Positions 1 to 21,325 of a stretch of 64,000 nucleotides of DNA are shown here, one piece after another. The translations under genes and the position numbers were made by a program. Source of the stretch: Phytoseiulus persimilis (taxonomy: Eukaryota > Arthropoda > Arachnida > Mesostigmata > Phytoseiidae); assembly GCA_037576195.1 (NCBI GenBank), contig CM075102.1, forward strand, positions 24,858,745 to 24,922,744. The letters run 5' to 3'. Positions within the stretch are counted from its first letter, which is position 1. Each line of letters opens with the position of its first letter. Under the pieces are notes generated by a model. The model saw nothing but the letters and a program-made list of their open reading frames with translations. It was not told where the DNA came from and did no database searches.

Positions 1-660
1 TCAATACCGAAACCACTCCCTTCGACTCCGAAGACTGGGGTAGCGTTCCCCTCAAGGGTGTGCGGGCGCGCTTTCTGACCTTCTTCAGCCGCTGCCTCTC
101 TCCGGTCTTCCTTCGCTGCGGAGCGGTAGTTCATGCCAAGAACCCACTGAGCGCGAACTCAAAATCTGAGCCGAACCGCTCGAAGGAGTCGGGAACTGGA
201 TTCGTACCGGGATGGGCCGGCCGCAACCATGCGGTTGATCGACGGAGGCTGGGCGCTTGCCCTCTCCCGGGTGCCCGTTCGGAAGCAGCCGCTTCCGCAA
301 CCTGTTTCTATTCCCCCCTTCACGACTGTGTGCAGAAAAAAGCCTCCTCTGTTAATTTATCCCAGTGTGGATATCGATAGCCAGTTTTGAGTCCATCCCG
401 CTTCCAACAGCGTGATGCGTGAACATCCATCCTGGAACTCCTGATCAATACATCGATATTGTAGAACATCACGCCGATGTTAGCAATGACATGCAAGGAG
501 GATAAATGGCTCGAAGGTGTGCGTCGTTTCCTTGGGCCGGGAACGGGCTGCTTTCGTTCTGAGTCTCGGCCGCTGCCTTTCCACAAAGATCTCTATTGCA
601 GCTCAACATTGAGCCTGATCTTCCTGTAACTGAGAAAATTCAGGCGTAAATTTTCTGAAA
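1..660. other. Region upstream of ASNSD1, no gene resolved
   Basis: The + strand is open from base 3 to about 380, but most of that frame has no recognisable domain. Only the first ~19 codons (acidic, with DSEDW) look exon-like, and they are followed by a weak GT donor near 58, so they could be the end of an exon from a gene starting outside the window. The rest should hold the promoter and 5' leader of ASNSD1. No conserved initiator exon for ASNSD1 could be found here. Confidence 0.3.
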
Positions 661-669
661 TCCGATGCG

Positions 670-2921
670 GTGAGCCGAACTGCGGTGTGTGACGTCAAAC
701 TCCTACTCAATCGCTATAATTTCCAGGACGAAGCCACGGTGGAGCTCCTGAAACGCCGTGGTCCTGATGCATGGTCAACAACATCACACGACTTCGATCG
801 CCATTCGCTGACTTTCTACGCAGCCGTTCTCAGCCTGAGAGGTGCTCAAGTGGAACCACAACCGCTCAGGAACGAAGACGGCATACTGTGTTTCAATGGG
901 GAAATATACGAAGGTCTTCAGGTAACACCCGAACGCTCAGCTTCGCCATCCTTCGGCTATGACCGTGGGAACCGATCGTTTTGCAAGGCTGATCATGCTC
1001 GCTGATAAATTCCCGCTAATGACGGTTCCCGAATAACTTCGTTCCTCACTCGCTGCAGATGTCATCTCCGGAGCAGTCCGATTCTCAAGCAATTTGGAAA
1101 GGGCTCTCGGAAGCCGGAGCGCTCCCGAGCATGATTAAAATTTTGGGTCAACTTCGAGGGCCCTGGGCTCTTTGTTACCTATGTACGAAAACCAAGAAAC
1201 TCATATTCGGCCGAGACCTTTTCGGTCGGAGATGCCTTCTGATAAGGAAGACCTGTTGTGGGTTCCAGCTTACATCTGTGGCGTCTCCCAAGAACTCGTC
1301 TCAGGTTCGATTTTGGAGGTCTTGGAATGCGATTGGGGTTTGTCGTCATCGCAGCGCTATGGAGGGCAAAGTAGGCCGACCCGATTCCCTGATTGGAATT
1401 CGAATCCCACAAAAATTCAAAGTTCCGTTCTGATTTCCAGGCTTGGGAAGAAATTCCAGTACGTGGGATATATGTATACGACTTGGTGGACTCATCCTTC
1501 TCACTGATAGAATGGGATCAGACTCCGACCGGAGGACCGTGCCACAGTTTCGCTCCATGCGACGCTCTCGCGGATGTTCAGCTTTCTGGGTACGTAGGAG
1601 ATGGGAAACCACTGAGTAGGGAAAGGAGAGCGATTCATGCAATTAAGGTTCTGTTCCAGGCTCAAGATCGCGTGTCCTATAGGAGTGCCTTTGAACCGAA
1701 CCCTTGAGAGCCTGGAGATTATGGAGGGCGATCTCTCACTTCAGTTCGATTGGTTGGCTCAGAAATTCAAGAACTCAATCGAAAGTTTCCGAGCTGCGTT
1801 CCGGAGAGCTGTCGCAGCGCGTATAGATAATATTCCCGAGCGACATCGGTCAGTATTGCTCAATAGCTCCGATATCCTTGATGTATATTCTCATTCCCCT
1901 TCCCAGAGGCGATTGGATCCGTAGCGGAGAGTAGCTTGCTCAACCGAGTCTCCGCCAGCAGGGATCTACCGATTGGTATTCTTTTCTCCGGAGGCATAGA
2001 CTCCGTCATTATCGTGGCATTCGCTATCGGAGTCGATTCCACGAGGAAGTTTGATCTCATCAACGTCGCTTTTGAACATAAGAACTCCGGAGGAGTGGCG
2101 TCTTATGATTCGCCGGATCGTCAATCAAGCATTGAGGCCTTCGAGGAACTTCGAAGCTTTGGAGGCCAGCTGAGACTGATCTGCGTGGATGTATCGCACG
2201 CCGATGTGGAGACAGCCAAGCAAGAACGCCATATTTCGAGCCTGGTTCACCCTATGAACTCTGTATTGGACGAATCCCTAGGTTTCGCTCTATGGTTCGC
2301 GGCAAGAGGAGAGGGCTACGATTTCCACACCAAAGAACCCTATAGAAGCCCATCCAAGGTTTGTAGAAAGATCCTCCGATCGAGCTATTCCATGGAGCTA
2401 CTCCTGTAGTTTTTCAAATTTCGTTCTGATTGGGAGCATAGCATCTCCATGTTGTTCGAAGAAGTAATTGCTTAATGACTAGGAAATCTTTCCAGATATT
2501 GTTCGTGGGCATGGGAGCGGACGAACAACTGGGGGGCTATTCACGTCACGCAGCAAGCTTCAAAGAACGCAACTGGAACAACCTCCTACATTGCATTGCA
2601 CAGGATATTGACAGAATTTCCTGGAGGAACTTGGGTCGCGACGACCGAATCATCGGGGATCTGAGTCGAGAGGTCCGAACGCCTTTCTTGGATGAAGGCC
2701 TGGCCACTTTCTTGAATGGTCTTCCTATCTCGTTAAAGATGCAACTCCATTCGAATCAGAGCGTTGGGAAGAAACTCATTCTGAGATTGCTAGCATATTC
2801 ACTCGGTCTGCACCAGACTGCGATGCGATCGAAGAGAGCCATGCAATTCGGTTCGAGATTCGTCAACTCCTACAACAAGAAACTCAAAGGTCACGAGCCG
2901 TCCGATAGGCTGTTGGAATAA
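670..2921 (+). CDS. Asnsd1: Asparagine synthetase domain-containing protein 1 (ASNSD1), 5' end unresolved
   Basis: This is a two-domain relative of glutamine-dependent asparagine synthetase: an N-terminal class II amidotransferase-like part and a C-terminal PP-loop ATP pyrophosphatase part. Its exact reaction is not established in the family. Exons read as 670-921, 1059-1304, 1441-1589, 1660 to about 1850, about 1907-2358 and 2496-2921. The N-terminal exons carry RRGPDAW, FNGEIYEG and GRDLFGRR. The fifth exon carries the PP-loop LFSGGIDS. The last carries GMGADEQLGGYSRH, RNLGRDDR and KRAMQFGSR, which closely match animal ASNSD1. Most junctions are phase 0, and the exon 3/4 junction is phase 2. 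The exon 4/5 junction is ambiguous, with several donor and acceptor combinations possible. The frame opens with GTG at 670, not ATG, and the usual Met-Cys-Gly start is not in frame, so the true start is missing or on another exon. The gene converges on elongin-B. Confidence 0.88.
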
Positions 2922-2922
2922 A
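2917..2922 (+). terminator. Poly(A) signal of ASNSD1
   Basis: AATAAA overlaps the ASNSD1 TAA stop codon (2919-2921), so the 3' UTR would be very short. Only the hexamer was seen; the cleavage site was not mapped. Confidence 0.5.
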
Positions 2923-2958
2923 CTTCTGGGAATGGACTTAATTTAACAGCAGAGTATG

Positions 2959-2964
2959 TTTATT
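2959..2964 (-). terminator. Poly(A) signal of elongin-B
   Basis: TTTATT on the + strand reads AATAAA on the minus strand, about 190 bases past the elongin-B stop. The two convergent genes therefore have their ends within about 50 bases of each other. Confidence 0.5.
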
Positions 2965-3151
2965 CGCACTCAGAATACTCTTCGTACGCCGAACGAAACT
3001 AGAGATTTCACAATAGGTGGAACATGAGAACGCATGGTGTCTCGATTCGACCGAATGGTCCCAATGATATCCGATGCCTGCGAAGTTGTCCAGCACAGAA
3101 TGCTCCGACGATTACACCCGCAGGCTTCATCAGGATTCGGCTAGAGAGCAG

Positions 3152-3932
3152 TCAAGCACAAGCTGTTTCTACAGATGCCTCTTGATTCTTCATCACGTCC
3201 GGGAATTCGGGCGGCGACGATAGGGGAGTGATTTCCAGCTCCTCGGTACCGATGGCCAAGCCAAAGCTCGCGGGGCAGTGCGCTCCAGCGTTCGTTTTGT
3301 TGAGGCCGCACTCGCCGAGAGTCTTGTTGTCCTCCACCTCGACCTTATTGAAATACAACCTCTGTTCTTCCGGGGCGACCTTGAACGAATCAAACTCTCG
3401 GTCAGCTCCAGATTAATAGTAATTGCTGTCGAATTCGTGGAGGCTCCAACTATCTTCCGACGAACTGAAAACTCTGAAGACGCTCAGTCCAACAGATGTC
3501 ATTGACCCTCTTCGAAATCATCTCAGAGAACCACTCGAGGTCTACGGAAAGCGGCCATGCACAGGATGGAACGTACGGTAAGCTCAAGGCGCTTCTCATA
3601 CGATTCTGCGGCCGAATACCTGGTCTCTAGCCTCTGGGCAGAGAGTTTTCGAGAACAAAGAAGTCCTCAGAGCTCTTCCGTATGATATCTACCCCCAAAC
3701 AGGATCGGTGGTCCGCGCGCGCGGTCGTTATGGATGCGACTCAGAGCTCAAAGCATTCGCGCAAGGATCGGGTTAACCGACATCACTGTCCGAGTTCTTG
3801 TGAGAAATTCAAGAGCTCACTTGCCTTGAGGATTCCCTGTATCATCAGTTTCAGTTTCGAGATCGATGTGGTTTCATCGGCATCGAGAAAGAGTGTTGTG
3901 TTCTTCCTCATAATCATCACGAACACATCCAT
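3152..3932 (-). CDS. EloB: Elongin-B (transcription elongation factor B subunit 2)
   Basis: Elongin-B is a ubiquitin-like adaptor that pairs with elongin-C in elongin A transcription complexes and in cullin-2/5 ubiquitin ligases with VHL- or SOCS-box proteins. Exon 1 (3825-3932, 36 codons) starts MDVFVMIMRK and ends GILK. Exon 2 (3152-3379) starts VAPEEQRLY and includes KTLGECGLN and the C-terminal SSPPEFPDVMK. Together they give 111 residues, against 118 in human. The intron (3380-3824) begins GCAAGT on the minus strand, so it is a GC-AG intron. Phase is 0 and the joined frame follows the family without a gap. The ATG matches the start of known elongin-B proteins. Confidence 0.95.
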
Positions 3933-12188
<8,256 letters not shown>

Positions 12189-15100
12189 GCCCTCGACCGC
12201 GAATCTTCGTCCTTTTCGAGCAACTGCAGCGTAGTTGCACGAAGGACGAACGCGAGTCACGAATGCTTCTCGATGTAGAACCCCGGTCTTTTGTTTATTT
12301 CCGAAGCACACGTAGTTCTAACCTCATCGTAATATTCACTCTATCTCTCTATATGTGTCTTATTCACTTCTTGATCGCCTCATTGAAAAGAAGCTTGTAG
12401 AAGAAGGCTCCTGGCAGGACGGTAGGCAGTAGCTGAATGTGGGCCTGGTGTGGCGGGAATTAATCTCAACTTTTACCAGTGGTGAGCATGAAGACAGTGC
12501 GTCACCACGTGATGGTGTCGGAGCAGAACGACGATGATGCTGATGATGATGAAGGAGACCAGCCCGGAATGGAACGTGGAGTCTTCAACGAACACAAGAG
12601 AAATCTCGACCCCAGATGCGGAAACGGCCGCATTCCCCCCAGCGAAGTCAGACGGAGCAGCACCCCTAGAGCGCGGTATATTCAACCATATTTCGATTAA
12701 AACCTCTATGAATATTCTCCGAAGTACTAGAGATGAAAAATGGACTCCGGGAGGCACCGCGGATTCGGCATGATCCGGCGGAAGTTCGACCTCACGGTCG
12801 CCAGGAATGCTGCCGGCGAGGCTAGAGATTCCGATTTGCCGACGGTGTCGCTCATTTCGACTCCGATCAATGCCTCCCAGGGCCATTCTCTGAAGCTTTC
12901 AATGCTAGGTAGTACTAATCCACTGAATCCACGTTCGAACAGAACGGGAAAACACCGCAACACGAACACGAGGTCGCTCTTCGACCTCGGAGAATACGCC
13001 TGAGACAAACGTTCTCAGACTGACGACGCTGTTTTTTCCGTCTCTGTGAACGATGAGGCATCGAAGTCGATCAAGTCGACTTGCACTTGGAGCCTCCATG
13101 CCCACTCCCTTACTACTGATTATACAATTACACAGATATTCTGACAATTATGATATTTGGTTGTTCGTGTCAAGCTGTATTTTCACGCAAGAGTCGATCA
13201 GACCTGAGAGCTGAGACATTATCAAATTTCTGCCGATATTACGGTAGCGCCCTTCGCCGACTGAGGCGTCAAGCTCGAAAAAGATGTAGCTGAAGCCCGC
13301 CTGAGGGTCCAAACTCGACTCTCAGACTTGAAAACTTGGAAGTATGAACTATCGTTGGGGATGTATGAATCGAAGAGAGCAGAGGAAACATTGTCGCGTT
13401 TTGGCGAAACGATAACTGAGAACGTTGATGCGTTCGCGACGTGACACAATTGAGCACGTTCGGACCACAGCACCGGTTGCTGTCTACATGAAGAAGGAAA
13501 CAAGTGAAAGCGAACGAACAGACAAACAAGCGAACAACATCTTACGAATTCCACTGAAATAGGTCTCGCACACCTACGATCGCAATGGAAAACCCTTGTT
13601 GCTGGTTACGAAACGGAAAATTTCCGGAATCGATGATTTCGACGAAGAGAATGACGACTAGGATAACAAGAAAGAGACACTCACAAGCGAACAGAATCAT
13701 AACCTTAAAGCCGACTTCGGGGCAGGAACAGGAGAGGAGTTGATGAGCACATGCGGCGAAAGAAAGACGGACGCCTTCTGGATACACTGAAGAAAGGGGG
13801 TAAAAGTTGTTGATCTCGCTCTGAATTCTCGACGATCTTCGCCGATATGGAGTCGTTGACTTGCGGCGCCGTAATAGAGAGCTTTTACCACAAGCGCACG
13901 TGGAGCACCATTGAACGAAATCGGTTTAGGATAATCTTCTAGCCCAGAAATGACGAGCTGATGTGGCACGGTTGCGGCACATTCAAACCAACGCGAGACG
14001 AATGTGTGAGCCGCGGACGCTTGCGGGCCTTCGTCACCCGCCTCGATATAAGGCTGGAACGATGTCTCTCTGATTTAGGAATCTATCAATCAATTAGAAT
14101 TGTGGTGTTCACTCGGGACGTCATTTGTATGTGGCGTGCTTGTGTGTCTGCCGGCGGGCCAGCGTGCGTGCAAGCGGATGCATTCGCGCATGCTTGCCGC
14201 AGCCAAGCGGTCTTTCGCCGTTATCTCTGAGACCAGTGTTTGTACGTTCCGCAAACGGGGTTTGACGGAGTTGGTCGATGATCTCCTCTCCCCCGTCGAC
14301 CGGAACCGATGCGCTCTCGAATGTCTAATGAATGTGCACACTTGGTTGCTCTCATCGTGGTGATTACTATTATGATTAAGATTATTATCTTCAAGTGATT
14401 GAATACTACTATTTAATTGAGCTAAACACAAGCAGACAAGCAAGCAACCAAACCACCGGTTGATGGTTTGAGTCCGGATGCGTCCAAGCGTTAGAACGTA
14501 TTGCTCTTGGTCCCTATGGAACCCTGTGATGGTCAATCATGGATTTTACACGACGACAACAACAAAAACTAGCTACAATCAAACAAAACGGACGGACACA
14601 AGCAGACACACAACCCGTATCTCTAGCCGTTAGTCAAACACAGGTTCTGATTTGAGTTCTCTCGCTCACTTCGGTTTTTGATTTCTGGCCCAGATGCCCG
14701 AGAAGGGCTTCGTGCGCCTCTTTCGTTTTCTCGAAGACGAGAAACTTGTTGCGGGCAACTCACCAAAACGAATCAACGTAGTTTGGAATAAATCGAACAT
14801 CAATTTGCATTATGAACAGTTATAATCAATGATGGTGATGAAAATGATGATGAAGAGGACGATATCGTTACCAATTACAAAACCGAATCAATCAAGTAAC
14901 AGCTGCTGCACCTGCGTCTCGCGATCTCATTTGAGCCCTGATGAAACCTTGCGATTTTGGTTCAAGGGGCAGGAAAGAACCAAAACACGGACTTGAGTAG
15001 TCGATCATACCTATCATTCATCGATTCGCTGTTGATTATCTGATTGGACGTCTGGTCGAACAATCCATCAGACCATCTGGATGATAAGTACAGAACTGAA

Positions 15101-18100
15101 CAAAAGAAGTCAATTCGTGGAAATTTACGAACAGCGAAATTCCGGCATACAACAGTTGGCTTCAGATGAAGGGTGGCGACGGTCAATGTTGATCCGTCCA
15201 TCTGGTTCGGCCAGGAATCTGGATGGATTCAGCGATGATTGAAACTGCGTACGTTGTAGAGCCTCTGGAATCGAATGGTGGATGATCGCCGCATCGCTGA
15301 TGGCGTCGTATTCGGTTGCTGGGCAGGGCCTAACGCGTGCACGTCAATGCAAGCAGGCCTTCACTGTGCAGGCGATGTTGTGGACTGTGCGTCTCTTGAC
15401 GGGCAAGCAGGGAAGTTCTTCCGGTGGGCGGCGTCCTCATAAAGGAGGCGTGAATGCGAGCCTTCACGGTCCATTTCTCAATACTTCCATGGAGAAAAGT
15501 GACCTCCGCGCAGCCTAATCTAACCCGCTCAAATTTTTCTTACCGAGTGTGTGGTTGCAGACTGTGATCGATCGAGCAGCGAAGGCTCACCCGATTATTT
15601 GTCTTCTGGGTCCAACCAATTAGGTGGCCTTAATCTCTGCCCAGCTCATTCGTACACCGTAAGAGTAGTGTGCGATCAGCTCGCTACCCGCCCCCGCGCC
15701 CCGCCTTACCCCTTCCGGTTGTCCGAGTTGCACTGTCTAGCCACCTTAACGTGGCGCCTTACCGATGCTCAACAACAAACTCAAACGACAGAAGAAATGA
15801 ACCTACAAAGATGAACTATATTATACGAACTCATGGTTATTCATGACGGCGATGGTGATTTTTGACTTCTACACTAGGATTTTATATAATGAAAAGCATA
15901 TCTCTCCTCCCCGATGGTATTCGACCGAATTACAGAGAACTTTTTCGTCATATATCTCTTAGATATAATGTACGTTGTTAGAATTGGTGACGCTCAACTT
16001 AACAACCCCGGTGACTAAAAACGGCGGATCGTGTATCATGCTCGGATACTCCGAGGGTCAGGTGACCTCCGAATCCGCGTTGTTGTTGTTGCACGTTACT
16101 CGCGCAAGTCAGGACGGAAGCTGCTTGGCGATTGCGAACCTGGATGCGTTCTTGAAGGTTGCCTCGAACGCAAACGGGTGATTGTGATGAGGCGTCGATC
16201 GCCAGCGTGCATCGACGGAACGTGATCATAATGACGGCGACGTGAAACGAATACCTCGTTGAATAATGGAGCTTGTGACTTCAATTCCTTGTGATACGGA
16301 GGCCGTTTCTCGAATTGAACCTAGTCGGGAAGTACCGCTAACGGCGCAGGCAGAACGAGGCTGCCCAACGACAGGGGTGAAGAGCGGAAAGTGGTCAAGA
16401 AGATCGCAAAACAAAAAAAGTCACCATTGGGTGTCGCCAAGGGGAACGAAATGAAATTTATCCAGAGGAGAGATCGATTAAACGAGAAATTTTCTTTGCT
16501 GCTTCCATGATCCGGTCAGTGGTTTTGTTTCTCATTTCGTCTTGCTCCTTTGATTTCTTCCCTTGGTTTTCCCATCACGAATCCACTTCACCATCGACTC
16601 AGTTGATGAGCTTCGACGAAATAGAACAACGGGAATCACTCGCAATCCTCTCCGAGCAGGGGCGGTATCCCCACAGTTGAAGTTGCGTTTTGTGATTGGT
16701 TCGACGGATGGTAGAACTTTCGGATCATTGGATGGATGACTGTGGAGCATCTTCGCGTCGGTCGCGAAATCCTTCGAGTCATTTCCCACCGGGTTGAATA
16801 GTCAATCAAGTAATTTATAATAACGGATTCCCTTACGCTGTTTCTCCGCAAATAAGCCTTTCATGGGAAACGAAATGCGCCTCACTTGAGCGTGCTCAAA
16901 CCCATTGAGCAAAACCCGATTTCTGTGTTCTCTGAGTTCAGCCCGATTGTCCCTCGTATTTCTTAGTTACCGAATAAAATCACCCGCGGTCATTTGATAG
17001 GCGGAGAATGCATGAATGGGGAGAAGGACACACGACGACTCATGTCTCGTCTCTCTGTCCTATTGCTACAACGTTTTTTCCGGTATCTTCAGGTTTTCGA
17101 AAATTTTCGGATTTTCCCGGACTCGGAATCCTGATTTGAACCTGTTGTTAGTCGATTTGTTTGTTGACCATGCGTTGCAAGTGTTTATCCAAACGGTGAA
17201 TTGTATACAACCGACGACCAGGATAACAACAATGACAACCAAAACACTGACAACAACAAAACGTGACACTGAGAAAGTTGCAATGAACCCGAAGCGGTTA
17301 ACCAACAACGATAATGACAACATCAACAACAGCAAAGGAAAATATAGTTCGCGTGTAAAGAGCCAAAAACCTCCGTGTACAAAACCATGAAAATGAGATG
17401 ATGCAAAGGTTTAGCAAGCTGTGATACGTAGTTAATATACAACAACCATAACAATTACGAACAGTGATTCATTGAGTCTGTCCGCCTAGAGCGAGTCATT
17501 ATCGAATCATCATTCATAACACTACCTGATAATGTGAACTGATGATATGAGAGCAAATGGACACTTCTCCACCATAAGGTTACTTGCCTGTACCGATTCG
17601 ACGCTAGACCGAAACCTCGAACCACAACCACCGAGCCCAAATCACTTAGAATCCTCTATTTCTAGTACTGCTAACTATTTTGACGACCTGCGCGACGATG
17701 TGGGCCGATCAGAACTCCGATCTGACTCTAACGGAACGCGGTAGTATGAGCAACACAAGCTCTTCGTACCGTTTTTCTAAAGCGACGTCCACCAACTGAG
17801 GCTTCAGGTTCGAGCCATGTGCCTCATGTCCACCGTGGTGCATTTGAGTTTCCGCGATTCGCGCAGCTCCTGAGCCCAGGTGTCGCCAAACCTAACTGAG
17901 CAGCGGAGTTTTCGTTGTGAAAGCCGATTTAGTGATTGTTCTCTCGCAAGGCGTCTGGTGCTCTTGGCGAAGAACGAACCGGCAGTGAATGGAAAGGATC
18001 GGAACAGCTCCACATACGAATGCGATCTCCGTCGTACATCAAGTTTTTACTGTGTACGACTCCAACATTCATACCGGAAGCGTCTCTGTTCATTGATTTA

Positions 18101-21100
18101 TTTTCCACAGCCATTCATGGCGGCATGAAGGAGCGATTGTAGCAACAACCCAACAGAGTGTACATATGACGATACGTTGCATACGAATTCCTGCCTTGGC
18201 CCTGACGTTCGGTTTCGCTTTCAAAGCAAGCAACCAACCAACCAATGACAGTAGATTATCACTCAACCATGAAGAAGTTGATTCAGACTCGGTTTTTGAG
18301 TCTGAATCTGATTTTTGGTTCTAGGCCTAATGCAATTGAATGTTTGTCGATATCAACATCCGCAAATCGTCCGAATCCATACATGATCGAGAATCAAAAT
18401 TGTTCGGAGAGAAGATTCGGTTAAATCTGGTAACATCAACATCTTCGAGAAGTTTCTCCCCTGTTGAAACGACTTCGGCCGTTAACCAAACAGTACGCGT
18501 GCGTCAACAACACCTCTTGCAATGAGAACATCGAGAGCGACAAACTAGAACAACAGAACTAACTTCGCCAGCAGCCAAAGTTTCCTAACACTTGAGCAGG
18601 AAGTTTTGCTGCTGACATGACGACAGCAGTCACAAACGAAAGATCTCTGACAGCTGTTGTTGCTCGCGCTGCTGCGTCGGCATCCAACGTATCCTGGAAA
18701 TCCTTACCTGAAGCGTTTTGTCAGGAATCGGCACGGCTTGAGGTCGAGGTGGGGGACGTTGGTTTCTAAATGAAACAAAGAGTCAACAGGATAAATACGT
18801 GGCAGGCGCAACAACACGAACAACAAGGAACACCATTAGCAACAACGATGTAGAAATGGAAACAACAATATCGCCGTTCAAAGATAACTGAGAGAAAGTC
18901 AGATGGAACACCAACCCCGAAACATACATCGCTGAAGAGAGAAGCAACAACCACGATATCAACCCACGAACGTGTTGAATTGAATCACAGAGTATTTCCC
19001 CGATGATAAGGATTGAATATCTTCCAAATTACCCGAGGATTATTGAAAACACTTGACGATGGTCGAGGTCTAAAACCGCTCGCGCGGAAGCTTGACTTGT
19101 TCAGATCCGCGTGCCTCTTTGAGAGATAATTCGGACCTTAGGAACTACTGAAAATCGCATCCAACCGGACATCGTAAGAAAACTTGTTTTAAACAAGTTG
19201 AGAAAAAGCGAGGCTCTCACATCTCTGTCTGTTGATCGATATTTACATACTAAATGCAGTAGCTCTACGAGTTGTCTCTAGATTGGTGCCCAGACTTCCT
19301 CATGTGCTCCCTTACTTTCCCTATAAGCCCCACCCATGTATTTTTCTTTCATCTAAGAGTGTCTCCCCCGGCGAGTTGAGCGATCGAGTCCAACAGGAAA
19401 TCGAAAAACGAACGAGCCGGCTCTGAGCTTGGTTCCTTGCAGTCAATCGTGATGAGCGATGCTGCGCTCTGTCTGATTCTTGGTTAGTCTGGATCAGGAG
19501 GAACTTGACGACAGTGAGAGGCATTAAGGAAAATCGCACGCGCGGCAAATGCCAAGGGTCGTCGGAAACACGTCCGATGCGCTAATTCACTCGAGGGAGA
19601 CACTTAGCAAATCTGATGACTGAAAGCTTCAATTTATTACTCAAAAGAGGAAAAGGAAAACGATGAATAAAAAATGGAGGAAAATCTTTCTTTTGAGTTC
19701 CAGTGTGTGATCAATCCAGAGTTTGGGAGAAATGGGGTACTTTGATCTTTCGTTTTAAGGGTCTGACATCCTCGAGCTTGCTACTGCAATTGGTGACCTG
19801 AATCAGCAATTGCCTTTAGCTCCATCCCCAAGATAATCGATGGTGGGACAAGGGCTTTCAGACTTCCTTATAGCTGGTCCTGAGAACCAGAGGAGCTTGG
19901 TGCCCATCTTCGATTCGGAAATTCCTCGTATTTATTGAAACGTTGCCAAACCATTTCTCGCGAGGGGCACCAGCGTCGCCGCTAGTTCTCTTCCCACAGG
20001 CTTGACTGCCTATCCAGCAAGGATTTGACAGCCCCGCGGGTTTCAGGGGTCGTTGACACCTCGGATTCTCACTCCTACCGGCAGGCGACGCCAGCAAATG
20101 GTCGTGCCTGAAGCGTAGAGGCCACTGGCTGATCATCATACATACTCAGAATATGGTGGTATTCCGGACTTGAAGGAGACCAAAAAGTGGCGGTGCATGC
20201 TCCGGCTGTTGCTGAGCAGGCACCCACACTCTCCCGGGCAAAACGAATTGCTACTACGGAGGAAATGCTAAGGATTTCCTACCGAATCTTCGATGCAGAG
20301 AGGACGACCGCAGCGTCCTCTGGTGCTGGGTTCCCCATGCTCGGTCGGATACAGATGAGACTCCTCCCACAAACAACAAGTGGGGCATGCGGCTGCTGTT
20401 TCCTTCTGCTGAGCCAGACGCGGAGCCGTGTGTATGCGAGTAGTCATATGTTTGCGCTCGGTGAGTGAGTCTTGACGCCTTGAGTCGATTTGCTTGGTAG
20501 CTTGCTCAATGTGCACAGCTATTCGGTGTTTTGTCTCGCCGTGAAACGAAATGCAACGGCATTTCGAGTGACCGCGCGCGCCTTTGACAACATTTTTGGC
20601 GCCAAATACAGCCGACTAAACCGACAGCGGTGCGCACCGCGCCGTGATCGAGGGAGGACATTTAACTTTCCATCTTCATAATCCAAGTAAGTAGGGATTT
20701 ATTGCAGAGTTGAAGCTAGGAAGTTTCCTATGTTCGTCGGTGTTCATACATCTGCATGGGCAGCGAGCTGCTATTTCGCGCTCCTGGTCTTCCCCCTTCT
20801 TCGAGCCAATATACGTCGAGTTCAGTGAGTTTCGCATGGGTGCTCACATGAGGATGTGACGTCTTCAATGTACTAGATCCATTCTCGACGTCATCTCCAA
20901 AGTCTGTGAACGCGCACGTAAATCTGTAGAACATAGGAAACCGTCTATTAGGTGATCTGAGCTCGAGTGAGGGTTCTAGAGCTCGATCCAGAATGCTTCG
21001 GAAGTTCCGGACCCTTATCGGAGGTTGATCTGAGCTCAATATTTGAGCAGGATGTTCTCCAGAAAATCGGAAGCAGAGAACACGGGGTGAGATCTCTCTT

Positions 21101-21325
21101 GCTGGGTGCGGGAAGAAATCCGAGAACACAGTTGGTGTAAGGCGTGCTGCACCGCTCCCCAAACATGTGTGTCAACCGCAGAATTCGCAGAACTAGCTGT
21201 GTATCTCAGCAATAACATCGTCAGATTACCAGTTGACTAATCTTCATTTTTCTGTTGCCTTCAAAGACGCATGAGTGAGTGCCTTAGTTCCGTGAATAGT
21301 GTCCGCGAGACTATTCAGAAGAGGC
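12189..21325. other. 9 kb gene-poor region with low-complexity tracts
   Basis: No gene family was recognised. The stretch has CAA/ACAA-rich runs (around 14560-14630, 17205-17340, 18225-18250), GAT repeats near 12525-12555 and 14830-14860, and scattered frames of 60-150 codons on both strands that look like chance. A possible unrecognised coding stretch at 12740-13443 is listed separately. A donor-like CCAAGTAAGT near 20690 could mark a noncoding or 5' UTR exon. Confidence 0.4.
12740..13443 (+). CDS. Unrecognised possible coding stretch, broken by stops
   Basis: A + frame begins at ATG 12740 and stops at TGA 13001-13003. It stays open in the same frame to about 13140, so one stop separates two coding-like halves (RSLFDLGEYA before, DDAVFSVSVND after). 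About 130 bases on, a different frame reads through roughly 55 codons of heptad-like, charged sequence (VAEARLRVQTRLSDLKTWK) that would form a coiled coil, up to a TGA at about 13443. No family was recognised, no splice model joins the pieces cleanly, and it could be a pseudogene or chance. Confidence 0.2.

Noticed and set aside
60-380. 106-codon + frame at the left edge
   Set aside because: It starts with GTG, has no domain, and after the first ~19 codons the composition looks random; it is probably a leader or intron sequence.
17016-17390. 124-codon + frame rich in Thr and Asn
   Set aside because: It is produced by ACAA/AAC low-complexity sequence and has no splice or domain support.
17800-17830. 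tRNA B-box-like GGTTCGAGCC
   Set aside because: No A box, acceptor stem or anticodon arm could be placed around it; a similar GGATCGATTCC near 22430 fails the same test.
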